Source of the DNA: Xanthocytophaga flava | GTDB taxonomy: Bacteria; Bacteroidota; Bacteroidia; Cytophagales; 172606-1 | Length of the DNA stretch: 64,000 bases | NCBI GenBank assembly: GCA_030068525.1 | Contig: JASJOS010000004.1 | Coordinates: forward strand, 558,001-622,000 | Direction: 5' to 3' | Shown here: in pieces, positions 47,801 to 55,626 of the stretch | How positions within the stretch are numbered: the stretch's first letter is position 1 | Layout: each line of letters starts with the position of its first letter | Made by a program: the position numbers and the translations under genes | The notes under the pieces: model-generated | Databases searched by the model: none | Told to the model about the DNA's origin: nothing | The model's input: only the letters and a program-made list of their open reading frames with translations

Positions 47801-48037
47801 ACTCATATATTTCATGCCGGGAACTCCATTGATAGCCCGCTCCAAAGGCACAATAGCGGCTTTTGTAACAGTTTCTGCATTGGCTCCTGTATACTCTATG
47901 GTTACGTTTACTTCGGGCGGTGCGACACTGGGAAACAGGGTCATTGGTAATCGGAATACAGCCAGGATCCCAAGCAATAGAATGATGACCGACAGTACAA
48001 TTGACAATACCGGTCGGTGTATGAACTTTGATGTCAT
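44891..48037 (-). CDS. RND multidrug efflux pump, HAE1/AcrB family
   Basis: The 1048-residue inner-membrane pump has the full RND layout: twelve helices and two large periplasmic loops. The N-terminus FIHRPVLSIVLSVIILLLG and the helix-4 proton-relay pair in IVIDDAIVVVEAVHA are typical of hydrophobe/amphiphile exporters, not heavy-metal pumps. A conserved GPSGIFYKQFSITMAIA follows, with MLIGLLGKNAILIVEFA in the second half. It should export drugs or other amphiphilic compounds. It is encoded 11 bp after the adaptor gene, tightly co-transcribed. Confidence 0.97.
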   Translation of the reverse strand: MTSKFIHRPVLSIVLSVIILLLGILAVFRLPMTLFPSVAPPEVNVTIEYTGANAETVTKAAIVPLERAINGVPGMKYMSSDAGNDGVGVVQILFEIGTDPDVAAVNVQNRVGSVMGELPPEVTKNGVKIAKEENAMLMYLNVYSSDTTMSEKFIYNFADINIMPELKRIKGVGYASLLGAKQYAMRIWLKPDKMLAYNISTDDVLEVLEEQNIEAAPGKIGESSDKKRQALQYTIKYAGKFSTKEEYENLPIKSEHNGKMLRIRDVADVEFGTTYFDVESKLNGKASAAIALKQLPGSNASEVIANVKKRMAELKKTTFLSGMNYEVSYDVSRFLDASVHEVIKTLIEAFVLVALVVFLFLQDWRSTLIPTLTVPVALVGTFFFINLLGFSLNMITLFALVLAIGIVIDDAIVVVEAVHAKLETDKLSPVKATEKAMREISGAIIAITLVMSAVFLPTSFMTGPSGIFYKQFSITMAIAIVLSGVSALTLTPALCSLFLKKEHHSSGFLGRFFTKFNNGYDKLSGRYQQLLNVLINRRIITFGVLLFFCIGTGFLGKILPTGFIPNEDQGTFYASITTPAGATLERTKDVVNEIQAACTGIDAIESISTLGGTNILSDGTGATYGTALVNLKPWEERTQSVNEIMELLEEKTRYIKDAQIEFFPPPAVPGYGNASGFELRLLDKTGSGDFQKMQGVVNQFIADLRARPEIASAFTIFDATFPQYLLRIDIDKATQKGVTINNAMSSLQTMLGSEYASNFIRFGQMYKVMVQALPEYRALPEDLLKLYVKNDEGEMVPLSAFMAVEKTYGVDQITRYNMFPSAELNGEGKPGISSGTVLQVVQETAREKLPRGYDIDWAGISRDEVSAGNESIYIFLICLLFVYLLLAAQYENFLLPMPVILSLPTGIFGAFLMLTVLGLENNIYAQIAMIMLIGLLGKNAILIVEFATLRQREGKTPVQAAMEGAKARLRPILMTSFAFIAGLLPLVVATGAGAIGNRTIGTAAAAGMLFGTVFGVVLIPGLYVVFATWAKRFKRNQRPEEVAFTETV

Positions 48038-48048
48038 ATTGTACAGTA

Positions 48049-49152
48049 TTAAAGTTTGGTAAGAGTAGAAAATCCAACAGTCTCAGGTACTATCTTGTCA
48101 CCTTCTTTCACACGCTGAATACCTTCATAGATAATTTTTTCATCAGCTGCCAAACCCTCGCTAATTATATACACATGTGGCAACCGGATAGCAGGAACAA
48201 CCTTACGCTGTTGTACTTTGTGATCTTTGTCTACGACAAACACATAGATATTTTCCTGAATCTCAAACGTGGATTTATGAGGTATCAGCATAGCATTTTT
48301 CACAGGTGTTTTGACCAATACTTTTCCACTGCTACCATGCTTCAGAATTTGTTCAGGATTGGCAAACTTTGCCCGAAAGGCGATATTGCCTGTATGTCTG
48401 TCAAACTCACTTTCGGTTGTTTCAATCACTCCTGGATAAATATACGGTGTGTTGTTAGCCAGAATCAAAGAAACAGCCTGTTTCTCTTCATCCTGTTTGG
48501 AAGTAATGTAATCCAGGTAATCTCTTTCAGAAACATTAAAGTAGGCAAACACTTCTTTGTTATTGGAAAGGGTAGTTAGCAATGTTCCTTCATCGACCAG
48601 ACTTCCTGCTTTATTGGGAATACGATTGATCACTCCATCAAACGGAGCTTTGATTTGTGTAAACGAAAGGTTGAGTTCTGCCTGTGCTTTATCTGATTCT
48701 GCCTCTGCCACTTGTGCCTTCATGGCTTCTACCTTTGCATTGGACATCTCCAGTTCAGTAGTAGACACAATATTTTTGCTCACCAGTCGCTTGGTATTTT
48801 CCAGTTCTATTTCAGCTGATTTCAGATCAGCCAGTGCATTTTTTAAGGTAGCTTCTGCCTTAAACAGATTTTGATGGTATTCTTTGCTACTGATCGTAAA
48901 GAGTGTTTGTCCCTGACGCACAGCTTGACCTTCATCTATAGCAATAGCTTCAATGAACCCTTTGATTCGTGTGCGTACTTCCACGTTCTGGCGGGCATTG
49001 ATTTCGGCTACATATTCTTTCTGATAGACGGTGTCTGCAATAACAGGACTTACAACCAGAAATTTTTCTTTGGTTTCCTGTTTGGTATTTGTGGAGCAGG
49101 CTGTTGCCAATAGCATAACAGCCATGCTCATAAGTAATGCATGGTTTTTCAC
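48049..49152 (-). CDS. RND efflux periplasmic adaptor (membrane fusion protein)
   Basis: The 367-residue lipoprotein (lipobox ending Cys19, LATAC) has the adaptor order. A beta-barrel start with YVAEINARQNVEVRTRIKGFIEAI is followed by a lipoyl half-motif, a coiled-coil hairpin (about 90-150, rich in Glu, Lys and Ala) and the second lipoyl part with IKAPFDGVINRIP. The barrel and membrane-proximal domains end it (GIQRVKEGDKIVP). It links the pump to the outer-membrane factor. It is the first gene of the operon; no regulator is adjacent upstream on the same strand. Confidence 0.95.
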   Translation of the reverse strand: MKNHALLMSMAVMLLATACSTNTKQETKEKFLVVSPVIADTVYQKEYVAEINARQNVEVRTRIKGFIEAIAIDEGQAVRQGQTLFTISSKEYHQNLFKAEATLKNALADLKSAEIELENTKRLVSKNIVSTTELEMSNAKVEAMKAQVAEAESDKAQAELNLSFTQIKAPFDGVINRIPNKAGSLVDEGTLLTTLSNNKEVFAYFNVSERDYLDYITSKQDEEKQAVSLILANNTPYIYPGVIETTESEFDRHTGNIAFRAKFANPEQILKHGSSGKVLVKTPVKNAMLIPHKSTFEIQENIYVFVVDKDHKVQQRKVVPAIRLPHVYIISEGLAADEKIIYEGIQRVKEGDKIVPETVGFSTLTKL

Positions 49153-49452
49153 TGTATGGAATACGGTTTAGATAGGATGTTTCAAGAAGAAAAGCCGTGA
49201 AACGGCATAGAGGAATTTCTCGTTTCTAGGCAGAACAATGCAAAGAGCTACGAACAACCTAATCCACTTCTGCTCCAACCAATGAGTTGACCTATACAAT
49301 AGACCAAAGTATACCGCATCTAAAGAAATCTTCTTCAGACAACGGATTGGAAAGCAATACAAACATCCCTCAGGCTATAACCTTACAGTTATATCAAAGT
49401 CTTGTATGCTATGAAGTAACGATTGTTGAATAGCAACTCAGGGGCAGATAGT
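49153..49452. other. Spacer upstream of RND operon
   Basis: This 300-bp stretch should hold the efflux operon promoter. It contains a short GCCGT/ACGGC hairpin at 49192-49204 without a U-tail. A 64-codon frame on the minus strand (49168-49362) is Cys- and aromatic-rich and is not supported as a gene. Confidence 0.45.
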
Positions 49453-49866
49453 TTATACCTGAAAAGAGAAATCCTGAGATTTGGGAGGAGGAGAAATTGT
49501 ATCTGGTTGATGATCCAGATAACGACGTTCCTGATATACTGTTAACAACATAGGTATTTCTGCTCCGCTTTCTGGCTTGATTACAAAAGCAGGAACAATA
49601 GACACATAGTCTACTATTTTCTGAATATCAGAGTGTTCATCAGCCTCATCCTGTTCCGGAATGGCATTTTTGTGTCCTAGAAAGTTTTCAACGATTAATT
49701 CTGTAAAACTTTCGATATCGTTAACAGACAAATCTTCCTGACCCAGTTGGAGAACCTGCGAATTACCCACATAAGCATCCGGCGAGTCGATACTGAAATT
49801 CAACACCCAAAGCGCCATCAAAAGGCTACCTATAGCTCTTAAACTGTAACGTGGGCGTTTTTTCAT
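49453..49866 (-). CDS. Small secreted protein of unknown function upstream of RND operon
   Basis: The ATG at 49866 starts a 137-residue product with a basic start (MKKRPRYSLR) and one hydrophobic stretch, either a signal peptide or an anchor. The rest is acidic with DLSVNDIESFTELIVENFLG and an EQDEADEHSD run, and it ends in a Pro-rich PPPKSQDFSF tail. The His/Asp/Glu cluster could bind metal, but that is a guess. It points in the same direction as the efflux operon, 300 bp upstream, so a functional link is possible. I do not recognise the family. Confidence 0.6.
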   Translation of the reverse strand: MKKRPRYSLRAIGSLLMALWVLNFSIDSPDAYVGNSQVLQLGQEDLSVNDIESFTELIVENFLGHKNAIPEQDEADEHSDIQKIVDYVSIVPAFVIKPESGAEIPMLLTVYQERRYLDHQPDTISPPPKSQDFSFQV

Positions 49867-50146
49867 TCGTATCTTTGAAAGATTTTGACAAAGATATACG
49901 AATTGTCTTGGGGTTGTCAAGTAAAAAGGTTTATATTTTGTACTTAAACAGTATATATCACCCAACCTTACCCCTAATATAGTATTATATTGTACTCTAT
50001 TAGTACGGTTAATACTGATACTATTTTCTCTGATTTATATGCAATAAGAGTTAGTAGAGTTTTAGCACAGACAACTATCTCATAAGTTCTTTTGATAAAC
50101 AAAGGTATGGTGCTGTACTAATGCAACTTTGTCGATATATTGCCTT

Positions 50147-50965
50147 ATGGTTGATTTACAAACATATGTCCCAGTTCAGCTTGCATCAGTAGTAAAATCT
50201 TTCTGGAGCCTTCAGGTTTCAGATACAGCTAACCTGCCTTATGTCGAAAATATCATTCCAGACGGGCACCAGGAAATCATTTTTCACCTGTCTGCAAGTA
50301 CAGCCAAACGATCTACAGAGCAACTGGAATGGATTACTGAACCAGATGCATTTTTTGCAGGGCAAACACGGTCTCCTTACTCATTAGAATTACGTCCCGG
50401 CTCTTTGTTGTATGGTATTCGCTTTCACCCTCACACGATGTATAATCTGTTTAAATTTCCAGCTAGTCTGATTACAGATACGATTGTTTCTGTACATGAT
50501 ATTCCCCAAGCCAAACTGCTACATTTCTGCCTGACGGAAGTTCCCCAGCAAACATTCCTGAACTTTGAAAATACCTTAACCAATTTATGCAATCGTATCT
50601 ATAAAACATCTCTTCCATTTCAGTACGTAGATTATACTATACAGCAAATCATTACGCATAGAGGGAATATAAAAATAGAGTCAATTCGTCAGAAAACAGG
50701 TGTTTCACAACGCTATCTGGACACTATTTTTCGGCAATGGGTAGGCATTACACCTAAAGAGTTTAGTAGTATTATAAAGATCAACCACTTCATTGACTAC
50801 AGACAACAACATCCGGAAAAGAAACTGACAGAATGCAGTCATGAAAATCTGTTTTTTGATCAATCACACCTGATACGTGTATTCAAAACTTTTACGGGCC
50901 AATCACCCAAGGGCTATTTTCATACTCCTCACACAATCAGCACTTATTTTGCTCAGAGTTGGTAG
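50147..50965 (+). CDS. AraC-family transcriptional regulator (DUF6597-type sensor)
   Basis: The 272-residue product has the N-terminal ligand domain typical of one AraC subgroup, with VVKSFWSLQV, IIPDGHQEIIFHL and PGSLLYGIRFHPHTMYNLF. The C-terminal DNA-binding domain spans about 170-265, with IKIESIRQKTGVSQRYLDTIFRQWVG and FFDQSHLIRVFKTFTGQSPKGYF. The ATG at 50147 is preferred to a TTG six codons earlier. It is divergent from the small secreted protein and RND operon, so it could regulate either these or the following secreted-protein gene. Confidence 0.88.
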   Translation: MVDLQTYVPVQLASVVKSFWSLQVSDTANLPYVENIIPDGHQEIIFHLSASTAKRSTEQLEWITEPDAFFAGQTRSPYSLELRPGSLLYGIRFHPHTMYNLFKFPASLITDTIVSVHDIPQAKLLHFCLTEVPQQTFLNFENTLTNLCNRIYKTSLPFQYVDYTIQQIITHRGNIKIESIRQKTGVSQRYLDTIFRQWVGITPKEFSSIIKINHFIDYRQQHPEKKLTECSHENLFFDQSHLIRVFKTFTGQSPKGYFHTPHTISTYFAQSW

Positions 50966-51028
50966 TTCATTTTTATACAATTTTCATACTGTTTCAGAGG
51001 GTTTCTTTGCAGAAAAAACAAATCACAA

Positions 51029-51733
51029 ATGAAAGGTATTTTGTATTTTCTGCTTCTGACACTACCTGAGTATTTACTGGCTCAAGGTGCTATTGCTCAT
51101 TTTTCAGTATGGAAGCCCAACCCCCAGCAGGAACACAAATTTGAAGAGGGGTATAAGAAACATTTGTCATGGCATCAGGCCAATAAAGACCCGTGGAGTT
51201 GGTATGGATGGTATGTCTTGTCGGGGCCAAGAAACGGATATTTTGTAGACGCAACTTTTGATCACAGCTGGAAAGATTTTGACAATTCCATCAAGCCCAC
51301 TGACGATCAGGCAGACAACCAGTTGCACACATTTCCATTTGGCGACTATCTAACAGGGTACAAATTTATGGCTCTGCCTCAGGTAAGCATCAACACCACC
51401 AATGGCCTAAAGTCCCGTTTTTTACGGGTCATAACGCTTCAAGTCACTCATATAGACCAGGGTCAGCAAGTGATTGAGAAGCTCAAAGCTGTGTATTCTG
51501 CTCGCCCAGTTAAGACATTTCTCGTTTTTAAAGCAGTAGATGGAACCGAGCTCAATCTGCTAACTATTTTTATAGGGATGGATAATTTTGAAGAGTTTGC
51601 TCAAACCGAAAATATACAGGATGATCTGGTAGGTATTGAAGGTAAACTCAAAAGTCAGATTATAGTATCCTGTACATCCGAGACATGGGTATACAAACCG
51701 AATATGAGTTTGTTTCCTGGCAGAAAACAGTAA
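51029..51733 (+). CDS. Secreted protein of unknown function (234 aa)
   Basis: The product has a signal peptide (MKGILYFLLLTLPEYLLAQ) and a soluble region rich in Trp and Phe. The first half has KPNPQQEHKFEEGYKKHLSWHQ and DPWSWYGWYVLSGPRNGYFVDATFDHSW. The second half has LRVITLQVTHIDQGQQVIEKLKAVYS. The repeated layout of two similar alpha-beta halves suggests a dimeric ferredoxin-like (alpha/beta-barrel) fold, but this is a visual impression. It follows the AraC gene after 63 bp, which fits regulation by it or co-transcription. Confidence 0.7.
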   Translation: MKGILYFLLLTLPEYLLAQGAIAHFSVWKPNPQQEHKFEEGYKKHLSWHQANKDPWSWYGWYVLSGPRNGYFVDATFDHSWKDFDNSIKPTDDQADNQLHTFPFGDYLTGYKFMALPQVSINTTNGLKSRFLRVITLQVTHIDQGQQVIEKLKAVYSARPVKTFLVFKAVDGTELNLLTIFIGMDNFEEFAQTENIQDDLVGIEGKLKSQIIVSCTSETWVYKPNMSLFPGRKQ

Positions 51734-51866
51734 ATCTTTTGTCTTAGTGTATTTAGGGTTCTTTTTATAAGTAACCTCTAAATACATAACTGAAAAAAGT
51801 TAACACCTACAGTTCAATCAAAAAATGAGGACTTTATAGTATTTGTTATCTATAAGACAACAAAAA

Positions 51867-51901
51867 TACCCACTAAACAAAGTATATTTATTTAGTGGGT
51901 A
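51867..51901 (-). terminator. Terminator after lipoprotein gene
   Basis: Arms TACCCACTAAA (51867-51877) and TTTAGTGGGTA (51891-51901) form an 11-bp stem. On the minus strand it is followed by TTTTTG. It lies 39 bp past the stop of the lipoprotein gene. Confidence 0.75.
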
Positions 51902-51940
51902 AATAAAAATGTATAGCTGTTTGAAAGAATCTTCTATTGT

Positions 51941-52363
51941 TTAATCATTACCAGATGTTTTACGAGTATATCTGCTCACAAAACAATCAAAGCACTCTTG
52001 TGCAAGAATTAAGTCACCTTTGTCAAAATCATAACTTGTTCTAAAGCCTCCGTGACCATAGTCAATCTGAGAGGCTATTTTGCCTGTATACATACTGGTA
52101 TCTTGTATAATCTGGTAAGTGAGATCTGAAATTAACTGACCATTTTTATAGATACGCTGATGTGCATCCGTTGTAAATTCCACCTCAATCGTTTCGTTGG
52201 TAGATGCAGGAGTATTAGTAGTACCTGCAATACCTCCTGATGATTGCACCCATACCCAGCGTCCAACCAGGTCTGTACTGGAATATTTTTCTGTTGGTGA
52301 AACAGAATTTGTATTACATTGGGTAAAGGCTAGAAGTATAGCCACGAATAACAGGTGTTTCAT
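51941..52363 (-). CDS. Small lipoprotein, lipocalin-like fold possible
   Basis: The 140-residue product has a lipobox ending at Cys16 (LAFTQC), so it should be lipid-anchored. The start LVGRWVWVQSSGG and the alternating beta pattern through EVEFTTDAHQRIYKNGQLI resemble lipocalin-like DUF families of Bacteroidota, in which a GxW motif opens the barrel. The late CFDC pair is unusual and could form a disulfide. No function can be assigned. It is divergent from the LytM-like gene with a 103-bp spacer. Confidence 0.75.
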   Translation of the reverse strand: MKHLLFVAILLAFTQCNTNSVSPTEKYSSTDLVGRWVWVQSSGGIAGTTNTPASTNETIEVEFTTDAHQRIYKNGQLISDLTYQIIQDTSMYTGKIASQIDYGHGGFRTSYDFDKGDLILAQECFDCFVSRYTRKTSGND

Positions 52364-52466
52364 GTTTTTGTCGTTTTTTATTATGACCCACGAAAAACAA
52401 AAAAGGTTGCAAGTATTTCCAAAAATAATACACTTAAAATACAGATATTCAAAGACCTATCAGAAA

Positions 52467-52934
52467 ATGATATACATACACTATTTAATTCTTTCCCTTA
52501 TAACCTCTTTGATAACCTTTCCTCCTGTGGCAGGTCAAACCTCTTCCAAATGTGGTTGTCCAATTTCAAATGGATATATAGAAATTAGAAAAGAGCCTTT
52601 ATTTTATATGGGACAACCATCCAGAAATGCTATGATTAAATCTGATAAGGATTCTCTGGTTATAAATACACATGAAGGACATTTACTAGTAATAGCCGAA
52701 ATTACAGGGTTATTACTAGTAGGTATAAAGAAAAAAGAACAACTTTTTGTGTATTCTAAACTAAAAAAAGTTTTTTTTCAGAAAGGAGAGTTCATCAAAA
52801 AAGGGGCAGTATTAGGTATTGCGAAGAAAGACGAGAGTACTCAAAGGTACATTATTGCGTTTAGTGTTTGGAAAGACATAGACAAGCTTGAGCCCGAATT
52901 ATTTATCAATTGTCATAAACGAGTAGTTAAGTAA
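52467..52934 (+). CDS. Secreted LytM/M23-like fold protein, catalytic residues apparently lost
   Basis: The ATG at 52467 gives 155 residues with a signal peptide (to VAGQ) followed by a short SKCGCP. The region from about 70 on follows the M23 duplicated-hybrid-motif pattern. A beta stretch precedes LFVYSKLKKVFFQKGEFIKKGAVLGIA, which corresponds to the usual Y-x-H-L...V..G..V..G..IG segment. Active enzymes continue with an HxH motif; here AFSVWKD stands at that place and no zinc ligands are visible. It is therefore likely a non-enzymatic binding domain, perhaps for peptidoglycan regulation. The frame is open further upstream, but that part overlaps the antisense of the lipoprotein gene. Confidence 0.6.
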   Translation: MIYIHYLILSLITSLITFPPVAGQTSSKCGCPISNGYIEIRKEPLFYMGQPSRNAMIKSDKDSLVINTHEGHLLVIAEITGLLLVGIKKKEQLFVYSKLKKVFFQKGEFIKKGAVLGIAKKDESTQRYIIAFSVWKDIDKLEPELFINCHKRVVK

Positions 52935-53116
52935 AATTACTGTTATCAGACTGGCTCTTTTTAACTTTTCAAGAAGATGAAAACACTTTCACTAATAATC
53001 CGCAAGGAGTTGCTGTTAGCAAAAACAATGTAATTGCTGAGCTTATTACTGCATAAGATGATCGCATTACTCCCCGCTTTGATCAAATGCTACTGCTGGG
53101 AACACTTAAAATTTAA
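52931..53116 (+). pseudogene. Possible decayed gene fragment with internal stop
   Basis: Right after the LytM-like gene one frame encodes DENTFTNNPQGVAVSKNN and goes on to ITA before a TAA at 53054-53056. It then continues in the same frame with DDRITPRFDQMLLLGTLKI up to a stop at 53114-53116. Both sides look protein-like, and a single stop joins them, which suggests a broken gene fragment. No start or promoter is apparent. I do not recognise the parent family. Confidence 0.35.
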
Positions 53117-53486
53117 CTACTTTTCTGGCAGCTTTTATATAAACTATACTGACAATAGATTCCTCTAAAATGGTGTACGTAAAAGCAACCTGGTTAGGAT
53201 TATTTTGTATAGTTTCCCATGTCTGATGATCTGCCAGTTCGTCATCTTCTGCATATTCTACATCTTTCTCTATGGGTGGCTTACTAAACTGTTCTTTATT
53301 AAAAAAGTCATAGAATCCATTTAGCAGTTTTTCTTTGGTTAAACCAGGATTCTCTTCATTAGTTTGTGCAGAGTAGGTATACAGAGACAATCCTTTTAAT
53401 GTGTCAGCGAAAATGCGTTTTCCTTTATAATCTTTGATATAAAAATAAACCTTTGCATTCTCATAATCTGTTGAATTGACAATCAT
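53106..53486 (-). CDS. Hypothetical protein (126 aa), possibly missing its N-terminus
   Basis: The 126-residue product begins directly at an ATG that follows an in-frame TAG, with no signal peptide. It is acidic and aromatic-rich (KVYFYIKDYKGKRIFADTLKGLSLYTY, FYDFFNKEQF, EYAEDDELADHQTWE). The first residues enter at once into what looks like a beta strand, so a lost leader is possible. No motif is known to me. It overlaps the end of the fragment on the opposite strand by about 11 bp. Confidence 0.55.
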   Translation of the reverse strand: MIVNSTDYENAKVYFYIKDYKGKRIFADTLKGLSLYTYSAQTNEENPGLTKEKLLNGFYDFFNKEQFSKPPIEKDVEYAEDDELADHQTWETIQNNPNQVAFTYTILEESIVSIVYIKAARKVVKF

Positions 53487-53731
53487 CTAAAGACAGAAAG
53501 TATCTGCATGACTCTGGTCTGAGAAGAAACACTTTTTCTGTGTAAAGTACCTCGTAGTGGTATCAACAGGATTAGTAATAGAATTAACATTCAACAGACA
53601 GTGTAAAAGGATCAGAAGGTTCATTTCTATTAAAGAACTACAAAAGTTATATACCACTACCAATACAAACCAGTACTACACAAATGTATACTACTGGTTT
53701 GTAAAAGTAACTCACATTCTTTATCTATATT

Positions 53732-54346
53732 CTAAACCATCTTTCTCCCAACGAATCTGATTACAGATCCTTTGCCGTTATGGTATTTCCCTTCTTCTAA
53801 TATGACCTCTTCTTCTTCTAGTAATAGCAATTCATAGTTTTGAAAATCAGCCAGTATCTCTTCTTGGGAATACAGCATAGCTACATTTTTTGGCCCTCCC
53901 ACTTTTGGGTTCTCTTTTACAAGATGTATATGATTTTTGCTAAACGCTTCCAGAATTACGATTCCACCCGGTTTCAGAAATGTGTCCAGCTTTTTGTGAA
54001 ACAGGGACTTTTTTTCAGCGGAGAAATGGGCATAGATAAGGCCAATAACATCAAATGACTCACGTTCAAACGCAAGGTGTTCCAAATCCCCTACAATATA
54101 CTCCAGACTCACGCTATTTTCCTTTGCCAGTTGCAGGGCTTTGGCTTGTCCTTCTATACTCTGATCAAAGGAAGTGACTTTCCATCCTTGCTGTGCTGCA
54201 AATACCCCATTGCGACCTTCTCCATCTGCGGGCATTAGGATAGTGCCAGGCGTAAACTTCAGAAGCCACTCCTTAAAAAACAGATTAGGTATTTTGCCAT
54301 AGGCAAACTCTTGCTCTTTATATCGTTCATCCCAATTCGGATTCAT
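53732..54346 (-). CDS. Class I SAM-dependent methyltransferase (TehB-like)
   Basis: The 204-residue protein has the compact methyltransferase layout of TehB-like enzymes. It starts NWDERYKEQEFAYGK. Motif I is ILMPADGEGRNGVFAA, motif II is VTSFDQSIEGQ, and FDVIGLIYAHFSAEKK and LKPGGIVILEAFS fill the motif IV and post-IV positions. Members methylate small molecules such as tellurite or thiols; the substrate here is unknown. It lies alone on the minus strand, downstream of the regulatory cluster. Confidence 0.88.
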   Translation of the reverse strand: MNPNWDERYKEQEFAYGKIPNLFFKEWLLKFTPGTILMPADGEGRNGVFAAQQGWKVTSFDQSIEGQAKALQLAKENSVSLEYIVGDLEHLAFERESFDVIGLIYAHFSAEKKSLFHKKLDTFLKPGGIVILEAFSKNHIHLVKENPKVGGPKNVAMLYSQEEILADFQNYELLLLEEEEVILEEGKYHNGKGSVIRFVGRKMV

Positions 54347-54433
54347 ATTCGTGGTGTTTTATACTTATGGTTAAGTTTTCAGTGAATAAAGAATTGACTC
54401 ACACACAAACTATTCGTGTAGTCTCTTTACGAT

Positions 54434-54658
54434 TTAGTTTTCATCATCTCTTGTTGGAATCAGTCGAAGGACAGACTCCACAAAAGGTACACCTACAAAC
54501 ACCATCCAGGGGACTAATGAGATGGTCAGTAAAAACGTCCGCTGATACAAAGGCAATGCAGCCAATGCCTCACCGAAGAAATAAAGAAATAGGGTAATGG
54601 AAGGATAGATAACAATCCAGATCTTGAAAGATGCAATTAATTTTAACTTTGTTTTCAT
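54434..54658 (-). CDS. Small two-helix membrane protein
   Basis: From the ATG at 54658 the product is 74 residues with a basic start (MKTKLKLIASFK) and two membrane helices: IWIVIYPSITLFLYFFG and FLLTISLVPWMVFVGVPFV. The frame is also open from 54685. Small proteins of this type recur near AraC genes in Bacteroidota, but the function is not known. It points the same way as the AraC gene 95 bp upstream and could be its target. Confidence 0.65.
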   Translation of the reverse strand: MKTKLKLIASFKIWIVIYPSITLFLYFFGEALAALPLYQRTFLLTISLVPWMVFVGVPFVESVLRLIPTRDDEN

Positions 54659-54753
54659 ACACAGAAAATTGCTTTTGAGAATCATTTTATTTATCTCAAA
54701 AGTAGTATCAATGAGTAAGTGTATGATAGGACAAAAATGCAGTTCAACAGCAC

Positions 54754-55611
54754 TTATCTGAAATTATGCCGAAAGGCTTCTGGTGAATAGCCTGTGTGTT
54801 TTTTAAAGAACCGAATAAAGTAGGAAGTATCTTCATATCCCAGATAATATGCTATCTGATTGACCTGATTGGAAGTAGCCAGCAGATAGCGTTTAGCTTC
54901 CAGAATACAGTAGTCTGTAATGAGTTCGGAACAAGTTTTGCCCAACATGGATTTGGTAATAGCATTTAACTGGTAGACAGACAAATTCAACATATCTGCG
55001 TAGTCAGATACCTGCTTATGATTGATAGCATGGGTTTCTAACAATTCAAGTAATTCCTCCAGGCGTTCTTGTCCATACAGGTTTGTACTCTCCGAACTCT
55101 TTTGATTATTCTGTCGAAGAAGTTCAATAAAACAAATGCCCAGATTTGCCTTAATCACTTCCTGAAATCCTTCTTGTTGGTCAGTATATTCCTGAAATAT
55201 ATACCTCAATACAGAAAACAGTTTTTCAAAATTCTGGTCATTAAACTGATAAGAATTAATCGATCCTACCCTACGTAATACATGACTGGCTTTATGATCC
55301 TGAGGCGAATAGAAAGCTATTGTGAATTGCATCAGATATCCTGTACTACCAGCTTTTAGTGTAAGCTTATGCACCTGGCCAGGGCGCATAAAGAAAATAG
55401 TATTGTCAGAGACTTCATACGGAATAAAGTCTATTTCATGAGATCCTGCTCCTTTTTGTAAAGCTAACATGTAAAAGAATGTATGTCTGTGTGTGTCCTG
55501 TATGCTGTCTTTGCCACCAAACACTTCCTGTACATCCCGTATACTGAAACTATCTGACAGAATTGACTCCTGAGGAACATTGGTAATACTTCGTATGGGA
55601 ATATTTTCCAT
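54754..55611 (-). CDS. AraC-family transcriptional regulator
   Basis: The 285-residue product has an N-terminal cupin-like domain (HTFFYMLALQKGAGSHEIDF, MRPGQVHKLTLKAG) and a C-terminal AraC domain (about 190-283) with VSDYADMLNLSVYQLNAITKSMLG and LGYEDTSYFIRFFKKHTGYSPEAFRH. It is 15 bp from the DUF1772 gene on the same strand and may be co-transcribed with it and the SDR gene further upstream. The operon-like order suggests that it controls these redox-type genes. Confidence 0.92.
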   Translation of the reverse strand: MENIPIRSITNVPQESILSDSFSIRDVQEVFGGKDSIQDTHRHTFFYMLALQKGAGSHEIDFIPYEVSDNTIFFMRPGQVHKLTLKAGSTGYLMQFTIAFYSPQDHKASHVLRRVGSINSYQFNDQNFEKLFSVLRYIFQEYTDQQEGFQEVIKANLGICFIELLRQNNQKSSESTNLYGQERLEELLELLETHAINHKQVSDYADMLNLSVYQLNAITKSMLGKTCSELITDYCILEAKRYLLATSNQVNQIAYYLGYEDTSYFIRFFKKHTGYSPEAFRHNFR

Positions 55612-55626
55612 ACGACAAATGTAAAA

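Noticed and set aside
47577-48062. 161-codon plus-strand frame inside the RND pump gene
   Set aside because: It is antisense to the conserved N-terminal part of the pump, including conserved residues, and has no family match or start context.
48028-48579. 183-codon plus-strand frame over the adaptor gene
   Set aside because: It lies antisense to the adaptor coding region and is a frame shadow of its codon bias.
49168-49362. 64-codon minus-strand frame before the RND operon
   Set aside because: The product is rich in Cys, Trp and Leu with no leader or motif, and the stretch is better explained as promoter and leader DNA.
52197-52466. Upstream extension of the LytM-like gene
   Set aside because: The first 90 residues are antisense to the lipoprotein gene and its leader, while the ATG at 52467 starts a proper signal peptide.
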